The notes: generated by a model not told the origin, from the sequence alone. DNA of 64,000 bases from Nocardiopsis xinjiangensis YIM 90004 (GCF_000341145.1 NZ_ANBE01000031.1:65425-129424); one strand, 5' to 3'. Shown: positions 7,242 to 17,696, numbered from the stretch's first letter. Numbers and translations are program-made.

Positions 7242-9247
7242 GTGTCTCCTCCCTCGGTCTCTGCGGACGAGCCGGTGATCTGCTGTCCGTCGGCAGGCCT
7301 TCCCTGATGGACCTCGGTGCCGTTGAGGCGCGCGAGTTCCTTCTGCGACCGCACGGGCGGCCGGTCGGAGGGCTGGCGCTTGCCGTAGCCGGTGTAGGAG
7401 CCGCGCGAGGGGCGCTTCTCCACCGGGGCAAAGACCTCCAGCACCTGCGACTTGGTGAGCGTCTCCTTCTCGAGGAGCTGCAACACGAGCTCGTCGAGGA
7501 CGTCGCGGTACTCCATGAGGACCTCGTAGGCCTCGTCGTGCGCGGACTCGATGAGGCGGCGGACTTCTTCGTCGATGACCGAGGCGATCTCGTCGGAGTA
7601 CTCGGGCGCGTGCGACATCTCCCGGCCCAGGAAGGGTTCGGACCCGGAGGTGCCGAACTTGCGTGCACCCAGCCGTTCGCTCATGCCGTACTCGGTGACC
7701 ATGTTGCGGGCCAGGCCGGTGGCCTTGTCGATGTCGTTGTTGGCGCCGGTGGTGGGCTCGTGGAAGACGAGCTCCTCGGAGGCGCGCCCGCCCAACATCA
7801 TCGCGAGCTGGTCCATCATCTGCGAACGCGTGGTGAGGAACTTGTCCTCGGTCGGCAACGACATGGTGTAGCCGAGGGCGCTGCCGCGCGGCAGGATCGT
7901 GACCTTGTGGACCGGGTCGGCGTTGGGCAGCGCGTGCCCCACGAGCGCGTGGCCGCCCTCGTGGTAGGCGATGACCTTCTTCTCCTGGTCGGACATCACC
8001 CGGGTCTTGCGTTCGGGGCCGGCCATCACCCGTTCGATGGCCTCCTCCAGCAGTGCGTGTGTGATGACGTCCTCGCCGCCGCGTGCCGACAACAGGGCAC
8101 CCTCGTTGATGACGTTGGACAGGTCCGCACCGGTCATACCGGCGGTCTGGCGGGCGATGACGTCGAAGTCGACGTCCTCGGCCAGCGGCTTGCCCGTAGA
8201 GTGGACCTTGAGGATGTCACGGCGCCCGTCCATGTCGGGGCGGTCCACGACGACCTGGCGGTCGAAACGGCCCGGGCGCAGCAGCGCGGGGTCGAGGATG
8301 TCGGGACGGTTGGTCGCTGCGATGAGGATGACGCCGCCCTTGACGTCGAAACCGTCCATCTCCACGAGCATCTGGTTCAGGGTCTGCTCGCGCTCGTCGT
8401 GGCCGCCGCCCATACCGGCGCCGCGGTGGCGTCCGACGGCGTCGATCTCGTCGACGAAGATGATCGCGGGGGCATTGGCCTTGGCCTGCTCGAACAGGTC
8501 GCGTACACGCGAGGCGCCCACACCGACGAACATCTCCACGAAGTCCGAACCGGAAATGGAGTAGAACGGCACCCCGGCCTCGCCGGCGACCGCGCGCGCC
8601 AGCAGGGTCTTACCGGTCCCGGGCGGGCCCATGAGCAGTACACCCTTGGGGATCTTGGCGCCCATGGACTGGAACTTCTCGGGGTTCTGCAGGAACTCCT
8701 TGATCTCGTGGAGCTCCTCGATGGCCTCGTCCGCCCCGGCGACGTCGGAGAAGGTGTTCTTGGGCGTGTCCTTGGTGATGAGCTTGGCCTTGGACTTGCC
8801 GAAGTTCATCACGCGGGAGCCGCCGCCCTGCATCTGGCTGAAGATGAACCAGAAGATGAGGATGAGGATGACCAGCGGCAGAAGGCTGAACAGTGCGGTC
8901 GACCACATCGATGTGGTGGCCACCGACACCTGGTAGGAGTCGAGGTTGCTGTCCTCGCTGTCCGCGGACGTCTGGAGCATCTCCGCGAGCTGCATGCCCT
9001 GGTTCTCGACCCAGTAGGCCTCGAGGACCTCGTCGTCCGTGGTCGTCAGCACGATGCGCTGGTCCCGGTCGACGATCTCGGCACTGACCACCTCGTCGTT
9101 CCCGACGAGCTGGTAGACCTCGGAGATGTCGGCCTCGCGCGTCTCGGGCCCGCCGCCGATGTCGAACACACGGAAGCCGATGACGAGGACGACGAAAACG
9201 GCCAGGATCCAGATCCACGGGCCGCGGAAAATACGCTTCAGATTCAT
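7238..9247 (-). CDS. ftsH: ATP-dependent zinc metalloprotease FtsH
   Basis: A membrane-anchored AAA+ protease that degrades misfolded and short-lived membrane and cytosolic proteins. Of 669 residues, helices at about 11-27 and 117-137 flank a periplasmic-side domain. The AAA module has Walker A GPPGTGKT (207-214), Walker B IIFVDEID (262-269) and the second region of homology [21 protein letters not shown]. The protease domain has HEGGH at 429-433. The C-terminal ~50 residues are polar and low in order. ATG start; the stop couples to folE. The 271-base upstream gap to hpt must hold its promoter. Confidence 0.97.
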   Translation of the reverse strand: MNLKRIFRGPWIWILAVFVVLVIGFRVFDIGGGPETREADISEVYQLVGNDEVVSAEIVDRDQRIVLTTTDDEVLEAYWVENQGMQLAEMLQTSADSEDSNLDSYQVSVATTSMWSTALFSLLPLVILILIFWFIFSQMQGGGSRVMNFGKSKAKLITKDTPKNTFSDVAGADEAIEELHEIKEFLQNPEKFQSMGAKIPKGVLLMGPPGTGKTLLARAVAGEAGVPFYSISGSDFVEMFVGVGASRVRDLFEQAKANAPAIIFVDEIDAVGRHRGAGMGGGHDEREQTLNQMLVEMDGFDVKGGVILIAATNRPDILDPALLRPGRFDRQVVVDRPDMDGRRDILKVHSTGKPLAEDVDFDVIARQTAGMTGADLSNVINEGALLSARGGEDVITHALLEEAIERVMAGPERKTRVMSDQEKKVIAYHEGGHALVGHALPNADPVHKVTILPRGSALGYTMSLPTEDKFLTTRSQMMDQLAMMLGGRASEELVFHEPTTGANNDIDKATGLARNMVTEYGMSERLGARKFGTSGSEPFLGREMSHAPEYSDEIASVIDEEVRRLIESAHDEAYEVLMEYRDVLDELVLQLLEKETLTKSQVLEVFAPVEKRPSRGSYTGYGKRQPSDRPPVRSQKELARLNGTEVHQGRPADGQQITGSSAETEGGDT

Positions 9248-9518
9248 GTGAGCGGTCCCCTGACGGGTCCGTCCCTTCTGACCAGGCAGCCCGCACCGGA
9301 GGAGTTTCCGAAGCAGGACGTATCGGACACGTGCTCCCCGCGAAGTCGCCGGGACAATCGACGGTACACCTCACGTCGCCGAGCAGGCACACCGCTCGTC
9401 CCGAGCGGTGCCCACGGGGGCGGGGGCGCGGAACCGTCATGGTGAGAACGACGGCACCCCGTCCAGTTGTTCCCCGGACGGGTCAAGGACCGGGGTGAGA
9501 CGGGCTACGCCCCCGCTG

Positions 9519-10076
9519 CTAGTCGCTCTCGTAGACGTGCGGCGCGAGTGTGCCGATGAAGGGGAGGTTGCGGTACTTCTCGGCGTAGTCGAGCCCGTAG
9601 CCGACGATGAACTCGTCGGGCAGGTCGAAACCGATGTAGCGCACGTCGAGATCGACGTCGAGGGCCAGCGGCTTGCGGACCATCGTGCAGATCTCCACCG
9701 ACGTGGGCCCGCGGGACTTGAGGTTGCCCACGAGCCAGGACAGCGTCAGGCCGGAATCGATGACGTCCTCGACGATGAGCACGTCGCGGTCCTGGATGTC
9801 GGTCTCGAGGTCCTTGAGGATGCGCACCACCCCGGAGGAGGTCGTTCCCGCCCCGTAGGAGGAGACGGCCATCCAGTCCATCGCTACCGGGGAGTGCAGG
9901 GACCGTGCCAGATCGGCCATGACCATGACGGCCCCCTTGAGCACACCCACGATCAGCAGGTCCCGTCCCGCGTAGTCCGCGTCGATCCGCGCGCCCATCT
10001 CCTGCAGGCGCGTGGTGATCTGCTCTTCCGTGACCAGGACCTTCTCGAGGTCCTGGCCCATGTCCTTGGCGTCCAC
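9519..10076 (-). CDS. hpt: Hypoxanthine phosphoribosyltransferase
   Basis: Salvages hypoxanthine and guanine to IMP and GMP using PRPP. The 185 residues include the PRPP-binding signature VLIVEDVIDSGLTL near residue 105 and the C-terminal base-recognition segment around VDLDVRYIGFDLPDEFIVGYGLDYAEKYRNLP. The GTG start follows a GAGGAA; an in-frame ATG five codons later is possible. The tilS-hpt-ftsH order is widely kept in Gram-positive bacteria. Confidence 0.95.
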   Translation of the reverse strand: MDAKDMGQDLEKVLVTEEQITTRLQEMGARIDADYAGRDLLIVGVLKGAVMVMADLARSLHSPVAMDWMAVSSYGAGTTSSGVVRILKDLETDIQDRDVLIVEDVIDSGLTLSWLVGNLKSRGPTSVEICTMVRKPLALDVDLDVRYIGFDLPDEFIVGYGLDYAEKYRNLPFIGTLAPHVYESD

Positions 10077-10154
10077 GCTTCGTGTTCCTCGCTGCTGGGT
10101 TCCCCGTGTGCGGCACCAAGGATAAACGCGGCCGGAACCGGCATCGCGCCCCGG

Positions 10155-11129
10155 TCACCCACCGATACGGATCAGGCCGTCCCGACGGCGCCCGCGCAGG
10201 CCGCCGGGGAGATCGATGTGTGACTGCCCACTCCAATCGGTGATCAGGCGGTCGAGTTCACGCACGTGACGGGCGTTGAGGTCACTCGGCGGGCACCCGG
10301 CGTCCAGGGCGGCCCGGTGCAGGGCCCGCGTACGCAGGGCGGGCGGGGCGGCCTCCAGCTCGGCGACGGAGAGTCCCTCCGCAGGGTCGCCCCCGGCGCG
10401 CGTGCGCAGGTCGTCGGCGAGCACGTCGAGGGTGTCGGCGTCCGAGCGCAGCATCCCGGCGGTACGGGCGAGCGCGCGGGCGACCCCGGGGCCGAGGGTC
10501 CTCTCCAGGGCGGGCAGGGCCTCGTGGCGGACCCGGGAGCGGGCGAAGCGCGGGTCCTCGTTGTGCGGGTCCTCCCAGGGCGAGAGGTCCATACGCAGGC
10601 AGGCGCGGCGTACGGTCCCGCGGTCCAGTTCGAGAAAGGGCCGCAGGTAGAGACCGGAACGGGGCGGCATACCGGCCAAGGAACGTGCGCCCGACCCCCG
10701 GGCCAGTCCGAGCAGGACCGTCTCGGCCTGGTCGTCGAGGGTGTGGCCGAGCAGTACGACGGCAGGCGCGTGGTCGGCGGCGGCGGTGTCGAGGGCGGCG
10801 TAGCGGGCGGTGCGGGCGGCCGCCTCGGGCCCTCCCCCGCCGGCCACGCGCACCGTGCGCACGAGCGAGGGTTCCAGGCCCAGGTCCGTCATGACCCCGG
10901 CGACGGTGCGGGCGCGTTCGGCCGATCCGCCCTGCAGTCCGTGGTCGACCGTCACGCCCCCGGCCCGGTAGCCGCGGCGGGGCGCCTCGAAGGCCAACGC
11001 CCCGGCCAGGGCCAGGGAGTCGGGGCCGCCGCTGCACGCGGCGAGCACGGTGGTCCCACGGGGCAGGACGCGCAGAACCCGCCGCACCGCCGAACGTGCG
11101 GCGGCAACGGCGGGATCGGGTCCGCTCAC
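10155..11129 (-). CDS. tilS: tRNA(Ile)-lysidine synthetase
   Basis: Adds lysine to C34 of the tRNA-Ile CAU anticodon, changing its reading from AUG to AUA. The PP-loop ATP pyrophosphatase motif [10 protein letters not shown] lies near residue 31, with the [16 protein letters not shown] stretch downstream and the [11 protein letters not shown] segment typical of TilS. At 324 residues it is the short actinobacterial form with a TilS substrate-binding domain. GTG start overlapping the upstream metalloprotease stop (GTGA); the frame further upstream is a shadow. Confidence 0.92.
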   Translation of the reverse strand: MSGPDPAVAAARSAVRRVLRVLPRGTTVLAACSGGPDSLALAGALAFEAPRRGYRAGGVTVDHGLQGGSAERARTVAGVMTDLGLEPSLVRTVRVAGGGGPEAAARTARYAALDTAAADHAPAVVLLGHTLDDQAETVLLGLARGSGARSLAGMPPRSGLYLRPFLELDRGTVRRACLRMDLSPWEDPHNEDPRFARSRVRHEALPALERTLGPGVARALARTAGMLRSDADTLDVLADDLRTRAGGDPAEGLSVAELEAAPPALRTRALHRAALDAGCPPSDLNARHVRELDRLITDWSGQSHIDLPGGLRGRRRDGLIRIGG

Positions 11130-12220
11130 CCGGTGATGGCGGTGGGGCGCACCACTCGGTCGATCCACGCGTTCGGGTCGCGGATCTCCGCCATCGTCGG
11201 CAGGGTCTCCTGGGAGGTCCACACCTTGTTGAAGTCGGCCATGCCTACCCGGTCGACGACCGTACGCACGAAGGCCGCGCCTTCCTCGTACTGTTTCATC
11301 TTCATGTCCATGCCCAGGAGCTGGCGCATGATCCGGTCCAGCGGGTTGGCGGCCTCGCGGCGCTTCTGGAACCGGGACCGGATGCGTTCGACGCTCGGCA
11401 CGACCTCGGGGCCGACGGCGTCCATGACATAGTCCCCGTGGCCTTCGGCCAGGCTCATGACCGCACTGACGCGGTCCATGATCTCCTGTTGTTCCGGGCT
11501 CTGGAAAGCCGTGAGCAGCCCGCCGGTCTCTCCGTCCCCGCGCACCGCGCCGGCCACGGCCTCACCCGCTGCGCGCAAGCGGTCGAGGAAGGCGGAGGCA
11601 TCCATCTCCGAGGACAGCAGGAGCTCCTGCATGAGGTTCTGGACATACCCGCGTAGCCACGGCGTGGACGTGAACTGCATGCGGTGGGTCTCCTCGTGCA
11701 GGCAGACCCAGAGACGGAAGTCGTGCGGGTCGACATCCATCTCCCGTTCGGTGTTGACGATGTTGGGCGCCACCAGGGTCATGCGTCCGGTGGGCAGGTT
11801 CCCGTCGGGGTCCGGCGGGAGGAAGAGTTCGTACTGGCCCAGGACCTTCCCGGCCAGGTACGACAGCACAGCGCCCAGCTGCATGCCGGTCACCCGGGAG
11901 CCGACCGCGCCGGCCAGGTTCGCGCCGGGGACGGCGTTCTCGGTGCGCTCGGCACTCATCTGTTCGAGGGCGGGTTCGAGTACGACCCGGAATCCGTCGA
12001 CATTGGCCCGGATCCACCCGGGGCGGTCGACGACCACCGCGGGCCCGGTCGGTACGAGAGGGTTCAATCCGGTGAAGTCGCTCACGTGTCCGGCGGCGAC
12101 GGTGGAGAGCTCACGCAACTGCGCGACGGCCTGCCGCGCGTCGGACAGTTCCACCTGCGGCCCCGGGCGCACGAGGCGGACCCCGGTGCTGACGGCTACG
12201 TCCCAGTCGATCACAGTCAC
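11126..12220 (-). CDS. DUF2342 zinc-dependent metalloprotease
   Basis: A 364-residue actinobacterial protein of the family described as coenzyme F420 biosynthesis-associated (DUF2342). The thermolysin-like zinc signature HEETH is at 175-179 inside a long helix, and a conserved [22 protein letters not shown] block surrounds it. Substrate and biological role are unknown; the F420 link in the family name rests on co-occurrence. The stop overlaps the tilS start, so the two are co-translated, as in many actinomycetes. Confidence 0.88.
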   Translation of the reverse strand: MTVIDWDVAVSTGVRLVRPGPQVELSDARQAVAQLRELSTVAAGHVSDFTGLNPLVPTGPAVVVDRPGWIRANVDGFRVVLEPALEQMSAERTENAVPGANLAGAVGSRVTGMQLGAVLSYLAGKVLGQYELFLPPDPDGNLPTGRMTLVAPNIVNTEREMDVDPHDFRLWVCLHEETHRMQFTSTPWLRGYVQNLMQELLLSSEMDASAFLDRLRAAGEAVAGAVRGDGETGGLLTAFQSPEQQEIMDRVSAVMSLAEGHGDYVMDAVGPEVVPSVERIRSRFQKRREAANPLDRIMRQLLGMDMKMKQYEEGAAFVRTVVDRVGMADFNKVWTSQETLPTMAEIRDPNAWIDRVVRPTAITG

Positions 12221-12334
12221 GCCCGTCAGCCTACCCGCGGGTCCGGCGGAGGCACCGCGATCAGGGTGGGAAATCAGGGGCGCTTCAGGGGTGGGCGGCC
12301 CCCGGTCAGGGGTGTCCCTTCCCGTGGCCGTCGG

Positions 12335-13696
12335 TCATGAGCACCCGCACTCGCTGAGTGCGGCGGCGAAGGTGTCCAACTGCGGTCCGGTGGCACCGTC
12401 GACATTGGCGACGAAGGCGTACACGAAGAGGTTGCCCTCCTGGTCGTGCACGGTCCCGGCCAGGGAACTGACCCCGTCCAGGGTCCCGGTCTTGCCGCGC
12501 ACGAGCCCGGCACCGCCGTGGGAGCCGGAGTACTCGGAGTAGCGGCCCGCCAGGGTGCCGGTGGCGTGGGCTGTGGGCAGACCCGTGAAGGCCGCGTCCA
12601 GCTCCGGGTGCTCGGGGGCGCCGGCGAGCTGGATCATCTCCACGAGCGCGCGGGGTGTGATGCGGTTCTCCGGACTCAAACCGCTGTTGTCGGCCAGGTC
12701 CACGCCGTCGATGCCCAGGCCGTCCAGGACCTGGTGGGTGGCCGCGGCGGCACCGGCGAAGTCGGGCTCCTCGCCCGTTTCCAGGGCGGCCAGGCGTCCC
12801 AGGGACTCGGCCATGTTGTTGTCGCTGGCCAGCATCATGAACTCGACCAGGTCGGAGACGGGGGCGGACTCGATCTCGGCCAGCACTTCACCGGAGGCCT
12901 TCTCCTCGGAGGGGGCGCCCTCGACCTCGATCCCGGCCTCCTCCAGCTGGACGGCGAAGGCGTCGGCGGCTGCGCGCGGCGGGTCCTCCTCGCGGGTGGA
13001 CACGTCGGGGTCGACACGGCCGCTGTCCAGGAGGAGGGCGTGGGCGGCGGCGGTACTGCCCTCGGTGATGTAGGTGGGTTTCCAGCCGGGTCCGGTGTCG
13101 GAACCGGTGAAGTGCGAGTCGTCGTAGCCCAGGGAGACCGAATCCACACCCTCGTCCTCGAGGGCCTCCGCGGTGCTCTCCGCGAGCTCCTCCAATGTCG
13201 CCACCTGCGGGTACGCTACGGTGCCGGATTTTTCGGTCAGTGTCGCATCGCCCCCTCCCCGCAGAACCGCCCGGCCCTGCTCCGCGTCGAGGTGTACCTC
13301 GGTGGTCAACCTGTGGTCGGGGCCTGCGGTGGACAGCGCTGCGACGGCCGTCGCGATCTTCGTGGTCGAAGCGGGCACGGCCGCGGTGTCGGCATCGCGC
13401 TCGAAGAGCGTCTCACCGGTGGCCCCGTCCACGACGAAACCGGAGAGGCCGTCCTCGAGCCCGGAAGCCGACATGGGATCATCGAGGACGTCCGCGATCC
13501 GATCCGGGTCGGCCGGAGTGGAGGCCGCGGGATCCACGGACGCCGCGCCCTCGGCGTCCGTGACCGGGTGGGGTGATGCCGGCAGTGGTCTGGCCTCGAC
13601 CATGTCGAGGGTGACGAAACCGGCGATCAGCACGAATATGTTGAGAAGGGCCAGCGTGACGAACGCTTCGCCTCGTACCCGTCGCACCCGGGGCAC
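12335..13696 (-). CDS. dacB: D-alanyl-D-alanine carboxypeptidase/endopeptidase (PBP4 class)
   Basis: A 453-residue low-molecular-mass penicillin-binding protein that trims or cleaves peptidoglycan cross-links. An N-terminal membrane helix (about 10-32) acts as signal or anchor. The three active-site motifs are STTK (in PASTTKIATA), SDN (in MLASDNNMAES) and KTG (in VRGKTGTLDG). The GTG start is preceded by AGGAAGGG. It is divergent from ppa, and lies upstream of the metalloprotease-tilS group on the same strand with a 114-base gap. Confidence 0.93.
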   Translation of the reverse strand: MPRVRRVRGEAFVTLALLNIFVLIAGFVTLDMVEARPLPASPHPVTDAEGAASVDPAASTPADPDRIADVLDDPMSASGLEDGLSGFVVDGATGETLFERDADTAAVPASTTKIATAVAALSTAGPDHRLTTEVHLDAEQGRAVLRGGGDATLTEKSGTVAYPQVATLEELAESTAEALEDEGVDSVSLGYDDSHFTGSDTGPGWKPTYITEGSTAAAHALLLDSGRVDPDVSTREEDPPRAAADAFAVQLEEAGIEVEGAPSEEKASGEVLAEIESAPVSDLVEFMMLASDNNMAESLGRLAALETGEEPDFAGAAAATHQVLDGLGIDGVDLADNSGLSPENRITPRALVEMIQLAGAPEHPELDAAFTGLPTAHATGTLAGRYSEYSGSHGGAGLVRGKTGTLDGVSSLAGTVHDQEGNLFVYAFVANVDGATGPQLDTFAAALSECGCS

Positions 13697-13772
13697 CTGC
13701 CCTTCCTTCGGTGTCGCGGCCTGACATTGTAGTTATAGGGCGACATTAGTCGCATTGGGAGCCGAGATCAGC

Positions 13773-14303
13773 ATGGAATTCGACGTTACGATCGAGATCC
13801 CCAAGGGGGAGCGCAACAAGTACGAGGTGGACCACGAGACCGGCCGGATCCGTCTCGACCGCATGCTGTTCACCTCAACCACTTATCCCGCCGATTACGG
13901 GTTCGTCGAGGGAACGCTCGGTGAGGACGGTGACCCCCTGGACGCGCTGGTCCTTCTCAAGGCCCCGACGTTCCCCGGTTGCCTCATCCGCGCCCGCGCC
14001 ATCGGCATGTTCCGTATGCGCGACGAGGCCGGGGGCGATGACAAACTGCTGTGCGTCCCGGCGACGGACCCCCGCCAGGAGCACCTGCGTGACATTCACC
14101 ACGTGAACGAGTTCGAGCGCCTGGAGATCGAGCACTTCTTCCGCGTGTACAAGGACCTCGAGCCCGGAAAGTCCACCGAGGGTTCGACCTGGGTGGGCCG
14201 CCACGAAGCCGAACAGGAGATCCTCGCCTCGATCAAGCGCGCCGAGGAACACGGCACCCACGGCGACCCCTCGCACATCACCACCACCCCCTCCACCGAG
14301 TAG
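13773..14303 (+). CDS. ppa: Inorganic pyrophosphatase
   Basis: A soluble family I pyrophosphatase hydrolysing PPi released in biosynthesis. The 176 residues carry [35 protein letters not shown] with the metal-binding aspartates, and KDLEPGK. The ATG at MEFDV follows a GGGAG at 11 bases; an upstream in-frame TTG lacks support. Divergent from dacB across about 75 bases containing a possible TATAGG -10 near 13735. Confidence 0.95.
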   Translation: MEFDVTIEIPKGERNKYEVDHETGRIRLDRMLFTSTTYPADYGFVEGTLGEDGDPLDALVLLKAPTFPGCLIRARAIGMFRMRDEAGGDDKLLCVPATDPRQEHLRDIHHVNEFERLEIEHFFRVYKDLEPGKSTEGSTWVGRHEAEQEILASIKRAEEHGTHGDPSHITTTPSTE

Positions 14304-14323
14304 CCGGCCCCACCCGGGCCCCG

Positions 14324-14926
14324 TCAGCGCCGAATCTGCGGCGCGACGGTGCCCGGGACCGGACCGAACGCGGCGTCGTCGGAGAGCACGACACCCGCCA
14401 GGGTCAACAGCAACAGGGCGCCCAACAGCGCCAACCCCACCGGCACCAGCGGGAACAGGCCCCGCAGCGGCGCCGGTTCACCCGCACGGCGCGGAAAACC
14501 GTCCCTGCGGAAGTCGTCCGCGCGCGCGGCCACGTGCGCTCGGTAACCGTCCAGCTCCGGACCCGCGGTCCCGTTGAGCACGCGGCAGCGCACCATCTCG
14601 GTACTGCCCGGCAGCCCCGACGGCGGGAACGCCCCCGTCGCCGCCCGGTGGCGCGCGCACTCCGCCTTCGCCATCGCGTGCAACCAGTCCCGGAGACGAT
14701 CGGGGTCCTTCACCTTGCCGATGTGGGCGCGGGACGCGATGAGCACGTCCCTGAGCACCACGTGCGCGGCGTCGCGGTCGGCCAGGGCGAGGATGCAGCA
14801 CCGGTAGAGCTCCTCACCGTAGTTTTCCAGGAGTGCGGCGTAGGCCACCTGGGGCGGGGTACCGCTGGAGCTCAGGGTCAGGAGCAGGTCCCGGTCGGTC
14901 ATAGACCAAGAATCTACGCCGCGCAT
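14324..14926 (-). CDS. Membrane protein with sigma-70 region 2-like domain
   Basis: A 200-residue protein of unknown function. Residues about 20-105 (AYAALLENYGEELYRCCILALADRDAAHVVLRDVLIASRAHIGKVKDPDRLRDWLHAMAKAEC, read in parts) follow the helical pattern of ECF sigma region 2. There is no region 4; a charged linker is followed by one membrane helix (LVPVGLALLGALLLLTLAGVVL) and a short tail. It could be a degenerate or membrane-tethered sigma relative. The start is the ATG behind GGAGG; an ATG 18 bases upstream, right after the neighbour's stop, is an alternative. Converges with ppa. Confidence 0.7.
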   Translation of the reverse strand: MRGVDSWSMTDRDLLLTLSSSGTPPQVAYAALLENYGEELYRCCILALADRDAAHVVLRDVLIASRAHIGKVKDPDRLRDWLHAMAKAECARHRAATGAFPPSGLPGSTEMVRCRVLNGTAGPELDGYRAHVAARADDFRRDGFPRRAGEPAPLRGLFPLVPVGLALLGALLLLTLAGVVLSDDAAFGPVPGTVAPQIRR

Positions 14927-14944
14927 ACCGCCCTCCCCCTTCAT

Positions 14945-15286
14945 TCACCGAAAGTCGGTCGGGTCGCTTCCCTCGTCACCGGCGGCGTCGCGATCCTGCG
15001 CAGGGGGCCACGGCCATCCGCCCCACGCGAACCGGGAACGCATCCAGAGGAGCACGTACGTGGACACGGCCAGAACCACCACCAGAACCGCCGCGCCCGC
15101 GCCGAGAAAGCCCAGTGTCATGACCCCGGCGGCCGCGATGACGAGCCCGCGCACGAGCAGGCGCGCCCACAGTCCCGGTTCCTGGGGGATCAAGCGGGCC
15201 TTCTGAGGGATGCCATGACGGCCACTCCTGTCACTACCGCGGGGGATGCCCCGGGCCGGCGAACGGGCCGCCACCGGGGTGCACAT
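14945..15286 (-). CDS. Small two-helix membrane protein
   Basis: An unrecognised protein of about 113 residues with two adjacent membrane segments (roughly 50-85), then an acidic hydrophilic tail. Its stop abuts the start of the sigma-like membrane protein, so they are probably co-transcribed. The start is uncertain: ATG at 15286 is used, but the first ~35 residues are of low complexity and the true start could be further in. Confidence 0.5.
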   Translation of the reverse strand: MCTPVAARSPARGIPRGSDRSGRHGIPQKARLIPQEPGLWARLLVRGLVIAAAGVMTLGFLGAGAAVLVVVLAVSTYVLLWMRSRFAWGGWPWPPAQDRDAAGDEGSDPTDFR

Positions 15287-15693
15287 GTCACCACCACGGG
15301 GCTCCGGCCGCAACACACCCGGCGCCGGCGCCGAACTCCCGTTTTCCTCGGACCGGCTTGACTACCCCTGTGGATGCTGGTGTCCTTACAACCATGGATC
15401 CGCACACCCGCACCTCCACCCCGGCTCGCACGGCCCCCTGGGCCCCCTGCCGCCTGGCCGGTGCGGCGTGTCCGTGTTGTCGTCCCTGAGCCACCGCGAC
15501 GGCCGTCTCCACTGACCGGCCCGGTGCCTCCCCACCGTCCGACCGCATTTCTGCGACGACGGTGATCAGCTCTTGTGACCGCGGGAGACCTGTGTCCGTG
15601 GCGCCCCTCGGCGCCCACTGCTCCCCGGTGCCCTCGGACGACCCGCGCGCCCCACCATGGTTCCGGGCGCGCACACGTGAAGGATAGTGCCCG
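15287..15693. other. Gene-poor gap before the cupin-like gene
   Basis: No convincing gene. Frames on both strands are proline/arginine-rich shadows. TTGACT at 15358 is the best -35-like element but has no convincing -10 partner. Confidence 0.4.
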
Positions 15694-16227
15694 ATGTCCC
15701 GTCAGGTTTCGCCCACCGCCCTCGCCGAACCCGCCGCCCGGGTCTCCTTGGAGGGGATCGGCGATGTCGTCGACGCCGGAGCCCGCTCCGGCTATGCCCA
15801 TCTGAGTGAACGCTGCGCCCCGACGCTGGGCCGCCTGTGCTCGGCCGCCCGGGACGCCGCCGCGGACCTGGCCCGGTCCAGCCGATGGCCGGTACGCCGC
15901 GGCCGCTGGCAACCCGCGCCCCATAACGCCCGCCGCCATGCGGGAGAACGGATGCGGGTGAGCGTGGTGGCCCTGGAGCCGAACAGTTTTGTGGCCGGAC
16001 CACGGGTGCCGGGCCACCGCCGCGGCTCCCTGGAGGTCCTGCACTTGGTCGGTGGGCGCGCCCACCTCATCGACTCCGGCCCGGACGGGTGGATGCGGTC
16101 GGCCGCCGAACTGGCCCCGGGCCGTACCCGCGTCGTGGGAACACCGGCCGGCGGCGGGCGGCGCGGCCACCAGTTCCTCGTCAACACCGGCGACGAGGTG
16201 GCCGTCGTGCTCAGAGTGACCGCCTGA
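15694..16227 (+). CDS. Hypothetical cupin-like protein
   Basis: A 177-residue protein with a helical N-terminal half (residues 10-65) and a C-terminal half whose alternating strands and Gly turns (LEVLHLVGGRAHLIDSGPDGW, PAGGGRRGHQFLVNTGDEVAVVLRV, read in parts) resemble a small beta barrel of the cupin type. No metal-binding histidine set is clear, so no enzyme activity is proposed. AAGGAT lies about 9 bases before the ATG. Codon use matches the neighbours, and it converges with the next gene. Confidence 0.65.
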   Translation: MSRQVSPTALAEPAARVSLEGIGDVVDAGARSGYAHLSERCAPTLGRLCSAARDAAADLARSSRWPVRRGRWQPAPHNARRHAGERMRVSVVALEPNSFVAGPRVPGHRRGSLEVLHLVGGRAHLIDSGPDGWMRSAAELAPGRTRVVGTPAGGGRRGHQFLVNTGDEVAVVLRVTA

Positions 16228-16237
16228 GCGCAGTGCT

Positions 16238-16615
16238 TCACGTGTCATCTGCCCGACCGGCAGCGGCTTCGCGCAGGGCCGTGTCGACCGCCTCGATCGA
16301 ACGCAGCAGCACCGCCGTTCGCTGCCCCTCGGCCAAGTAGGCGTTCATGACCTGATCGAGCGCGTGCGGCGGCAGGTGGCCGCGCAGGTCCACGCGTGCG
16401 GTCCGGTAGCCCTCCCGGGCGGCCTCCAGCGCGGCGGAGACGTACTGGCGGGCCAGACGGGACAGGGCGACGGGGTGGCGGCGCAGGACCCCGTGCAGGC
16501 GGTAATCGGCGGGCACGTGGTCGAACAGCCACACCAGAGCCGTCTGCTCGAAGGAATCCGCACCGGGCGGGTGCACACTCGCGGGCCAGTCCGGTGTCAG
16601 AGACTGATCGGGCAT
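16238..16615 (-). CDS. Hypothetical actinobacterial protein
   Basis: A 125-residue soluble, mainly helical protein that I do not recognise. The sequence reads as genuine coding (PADYRLHGVLRRHPVALSRLARQYV, then a long helix to the end). No membrane segment, signal or metal motif is seen. It has the typical actinobacterial profile of a small conserved hypothetical protein. Confidence 0.65.
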   Translation of the reverse strand: MPDQSLTPDWPASVHPPGADSFEQTALVWLFDHVPADYRLHGVLRRHPVALSRLARQYVSAALEAAREGYRTARVDLRGHLPPHALDQVMNAYLAEGQRTAVLLRSIEAVDTALREAAAGRADDT

Positions 16616-16663
16616 ACGTGCAGCATACCCCGATATTCGTAAATACGTTCGATCGGTGTTCGC

Positions 16664-16897
16664 TCAGCCCTCTGAGCCGCTCTCGGACCTGCTCCCGGAA
16701 CCACCCTCGGATTCCCCCTCGGCGGCCCGCTTCTCCAGCTCCACGTTGAGTGCATGCTCAGCTGCGTCGATCGCGGCCCGTGCGGTGATCGCGTTCGTGT
16801 GCGCCCGGTCGACCTCGTCCAGCAGGATGCAGTCGAAGGAAACCCTGGCGTCGTGGATCGCAGCTTCCAACTGACGTGATGCCTCTTGCAGACTCAT
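16664..16897 (-). CDS. Small helical hypothetical protein
   Basis: A 77-residue protein: one long amphipathic, probably coiled-coil helix (residues 3-60) with a Ser/Gly/Glu-rich tail. GAGGGGAA precedes the ATG at good distance. Function unknown. Confidence 0.6.
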   Translation of the reverse strand: MSLQEASRQLEAAIHDARVSFDCILLDEVDRAHTNAITARAAIDAAEHALNVELEKRAAEGESEGGSGSRSESGSEG

Positions 16898-17086
16898 GTT
16901 CCCCTCTTCCCCTCAAAAAGGGCACCGCACACACGCTCCACGCGTCCCTCGAACCCCAGGAGGAGCACCGTCACACACTGTCGTCATCGACCGCGCCCCG
17001 GCCGTTCGGGGCACTGGCACATCCGCACGGCACACTGAGAAGACCCCGCATTTTTGGCGGGGACCGACGACGCACGAAGGAAGACC

Positions 17087-17242
17087 ATGCTCCGTATCGT
17101 CCTCGTCCTGCTCGCGATCTGGATCGCCCTGGGGATCCTGGGTGCGGTCCTGCGCGGCCTGTTCTGGCTGACGGCGATCGCCGCGGTGCTGTTCGTCGCG
17201 ACCGCCGCCTGGGGGTGGTTCACCAGGTCGCGGGAGCGCTGA
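17087..17242 (+). CDS. Small membrane protein
   Basis: A 51-residue protein with two closely spaced membrane helices and a basic tail (RSRER). GAAGGAAG is 6-7 bases upstream of the ATG at MLRIVL; the longer frame starting 33 bases earlier lacks such a site. A short stem CCCCGC/GCGGGG (17044-17062) lies in its leader. Function unknown. Confidence 0.65.
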   Translation: MLRIVLVLLAIWIALGILGAVLRGLFWLTAIAAVLFVATAAWGWFTRSRER

Positions 17243-17254
17243 CCACCCGCGCCG

Positions 17255-17614
17255 TCAGCCGGACGCGGGGTCGCCGGTCGCGTCGGGATCGTCCAGATCC
17301 GCCACGATCCGGCGGGCCCGCGCGTGGTCGGCGCGCAGGCGGTCGGCGACCATACGCACGGCCTCCTCTCGGCGCCCGTCGGCGACCAGGGCCAACGCAC
17401 GGTGGCGCACGGACGCCGGCAACCGCTCCTCCGAGGACGGCGCCGGGACGTACCCGCCCACCTGCGCCTCGGGGACGGCACTGAGGTCCCGGCCGCCCGT
17501 CGGCGGGCGGCGCCCCTGCTCCACCCGCGCCACGACCAGGCGCAGGGCGTAGGATCCACCGCCCAGGACCACGATCGCCCCGAGCAACGCGATCATCATG
17601 AACATCAGGCTCAT
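17255..17614 (-). CDS. Membrane-anchored hypothetical protein
   Basis: 119 residues: an N-terminal membrane helix (3-27), a flexible linker, then a helical cytosolic domain with a tetratricopeptide-like pattern (ALALVADGRREEAVRMVADRL). Converges with the small membrane protein. Function unknown. Confidence 0.65.
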   Translation of the reverse strand: MSLMFMMIALLGAIVVLGGGSYALRLVVARVEQGRRPPTGGRDLSAVPEAQVGGYVPAPSSEERLPASVRHRALALVADGRREEAVRMVADRLRADHARARRIVADLDDPDATGDPASG

Positions 17615-17696
17615 GGCGCGAGCCTACACAGTGTCATGAAAAGAACACGCAAAGCTGTTGAAAGGATCATCGGAGCAGGCCGCGGCAGGAACGACG

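Noticed and set aside
7115-9445. 776-codon open frame on the plus strand
   Set aside because: It is exactly antisense to ftsH, low in complexity (His, Asp, Gly, Val) and has no family match; a shadow of GC-biased coding.
15190-16248. 352-codon minus-strand frame across the cupin-like gene
   Set aside because: Low-complexity Gly/Arg/His composition and full overlap with a better-supported plus-strand gene.
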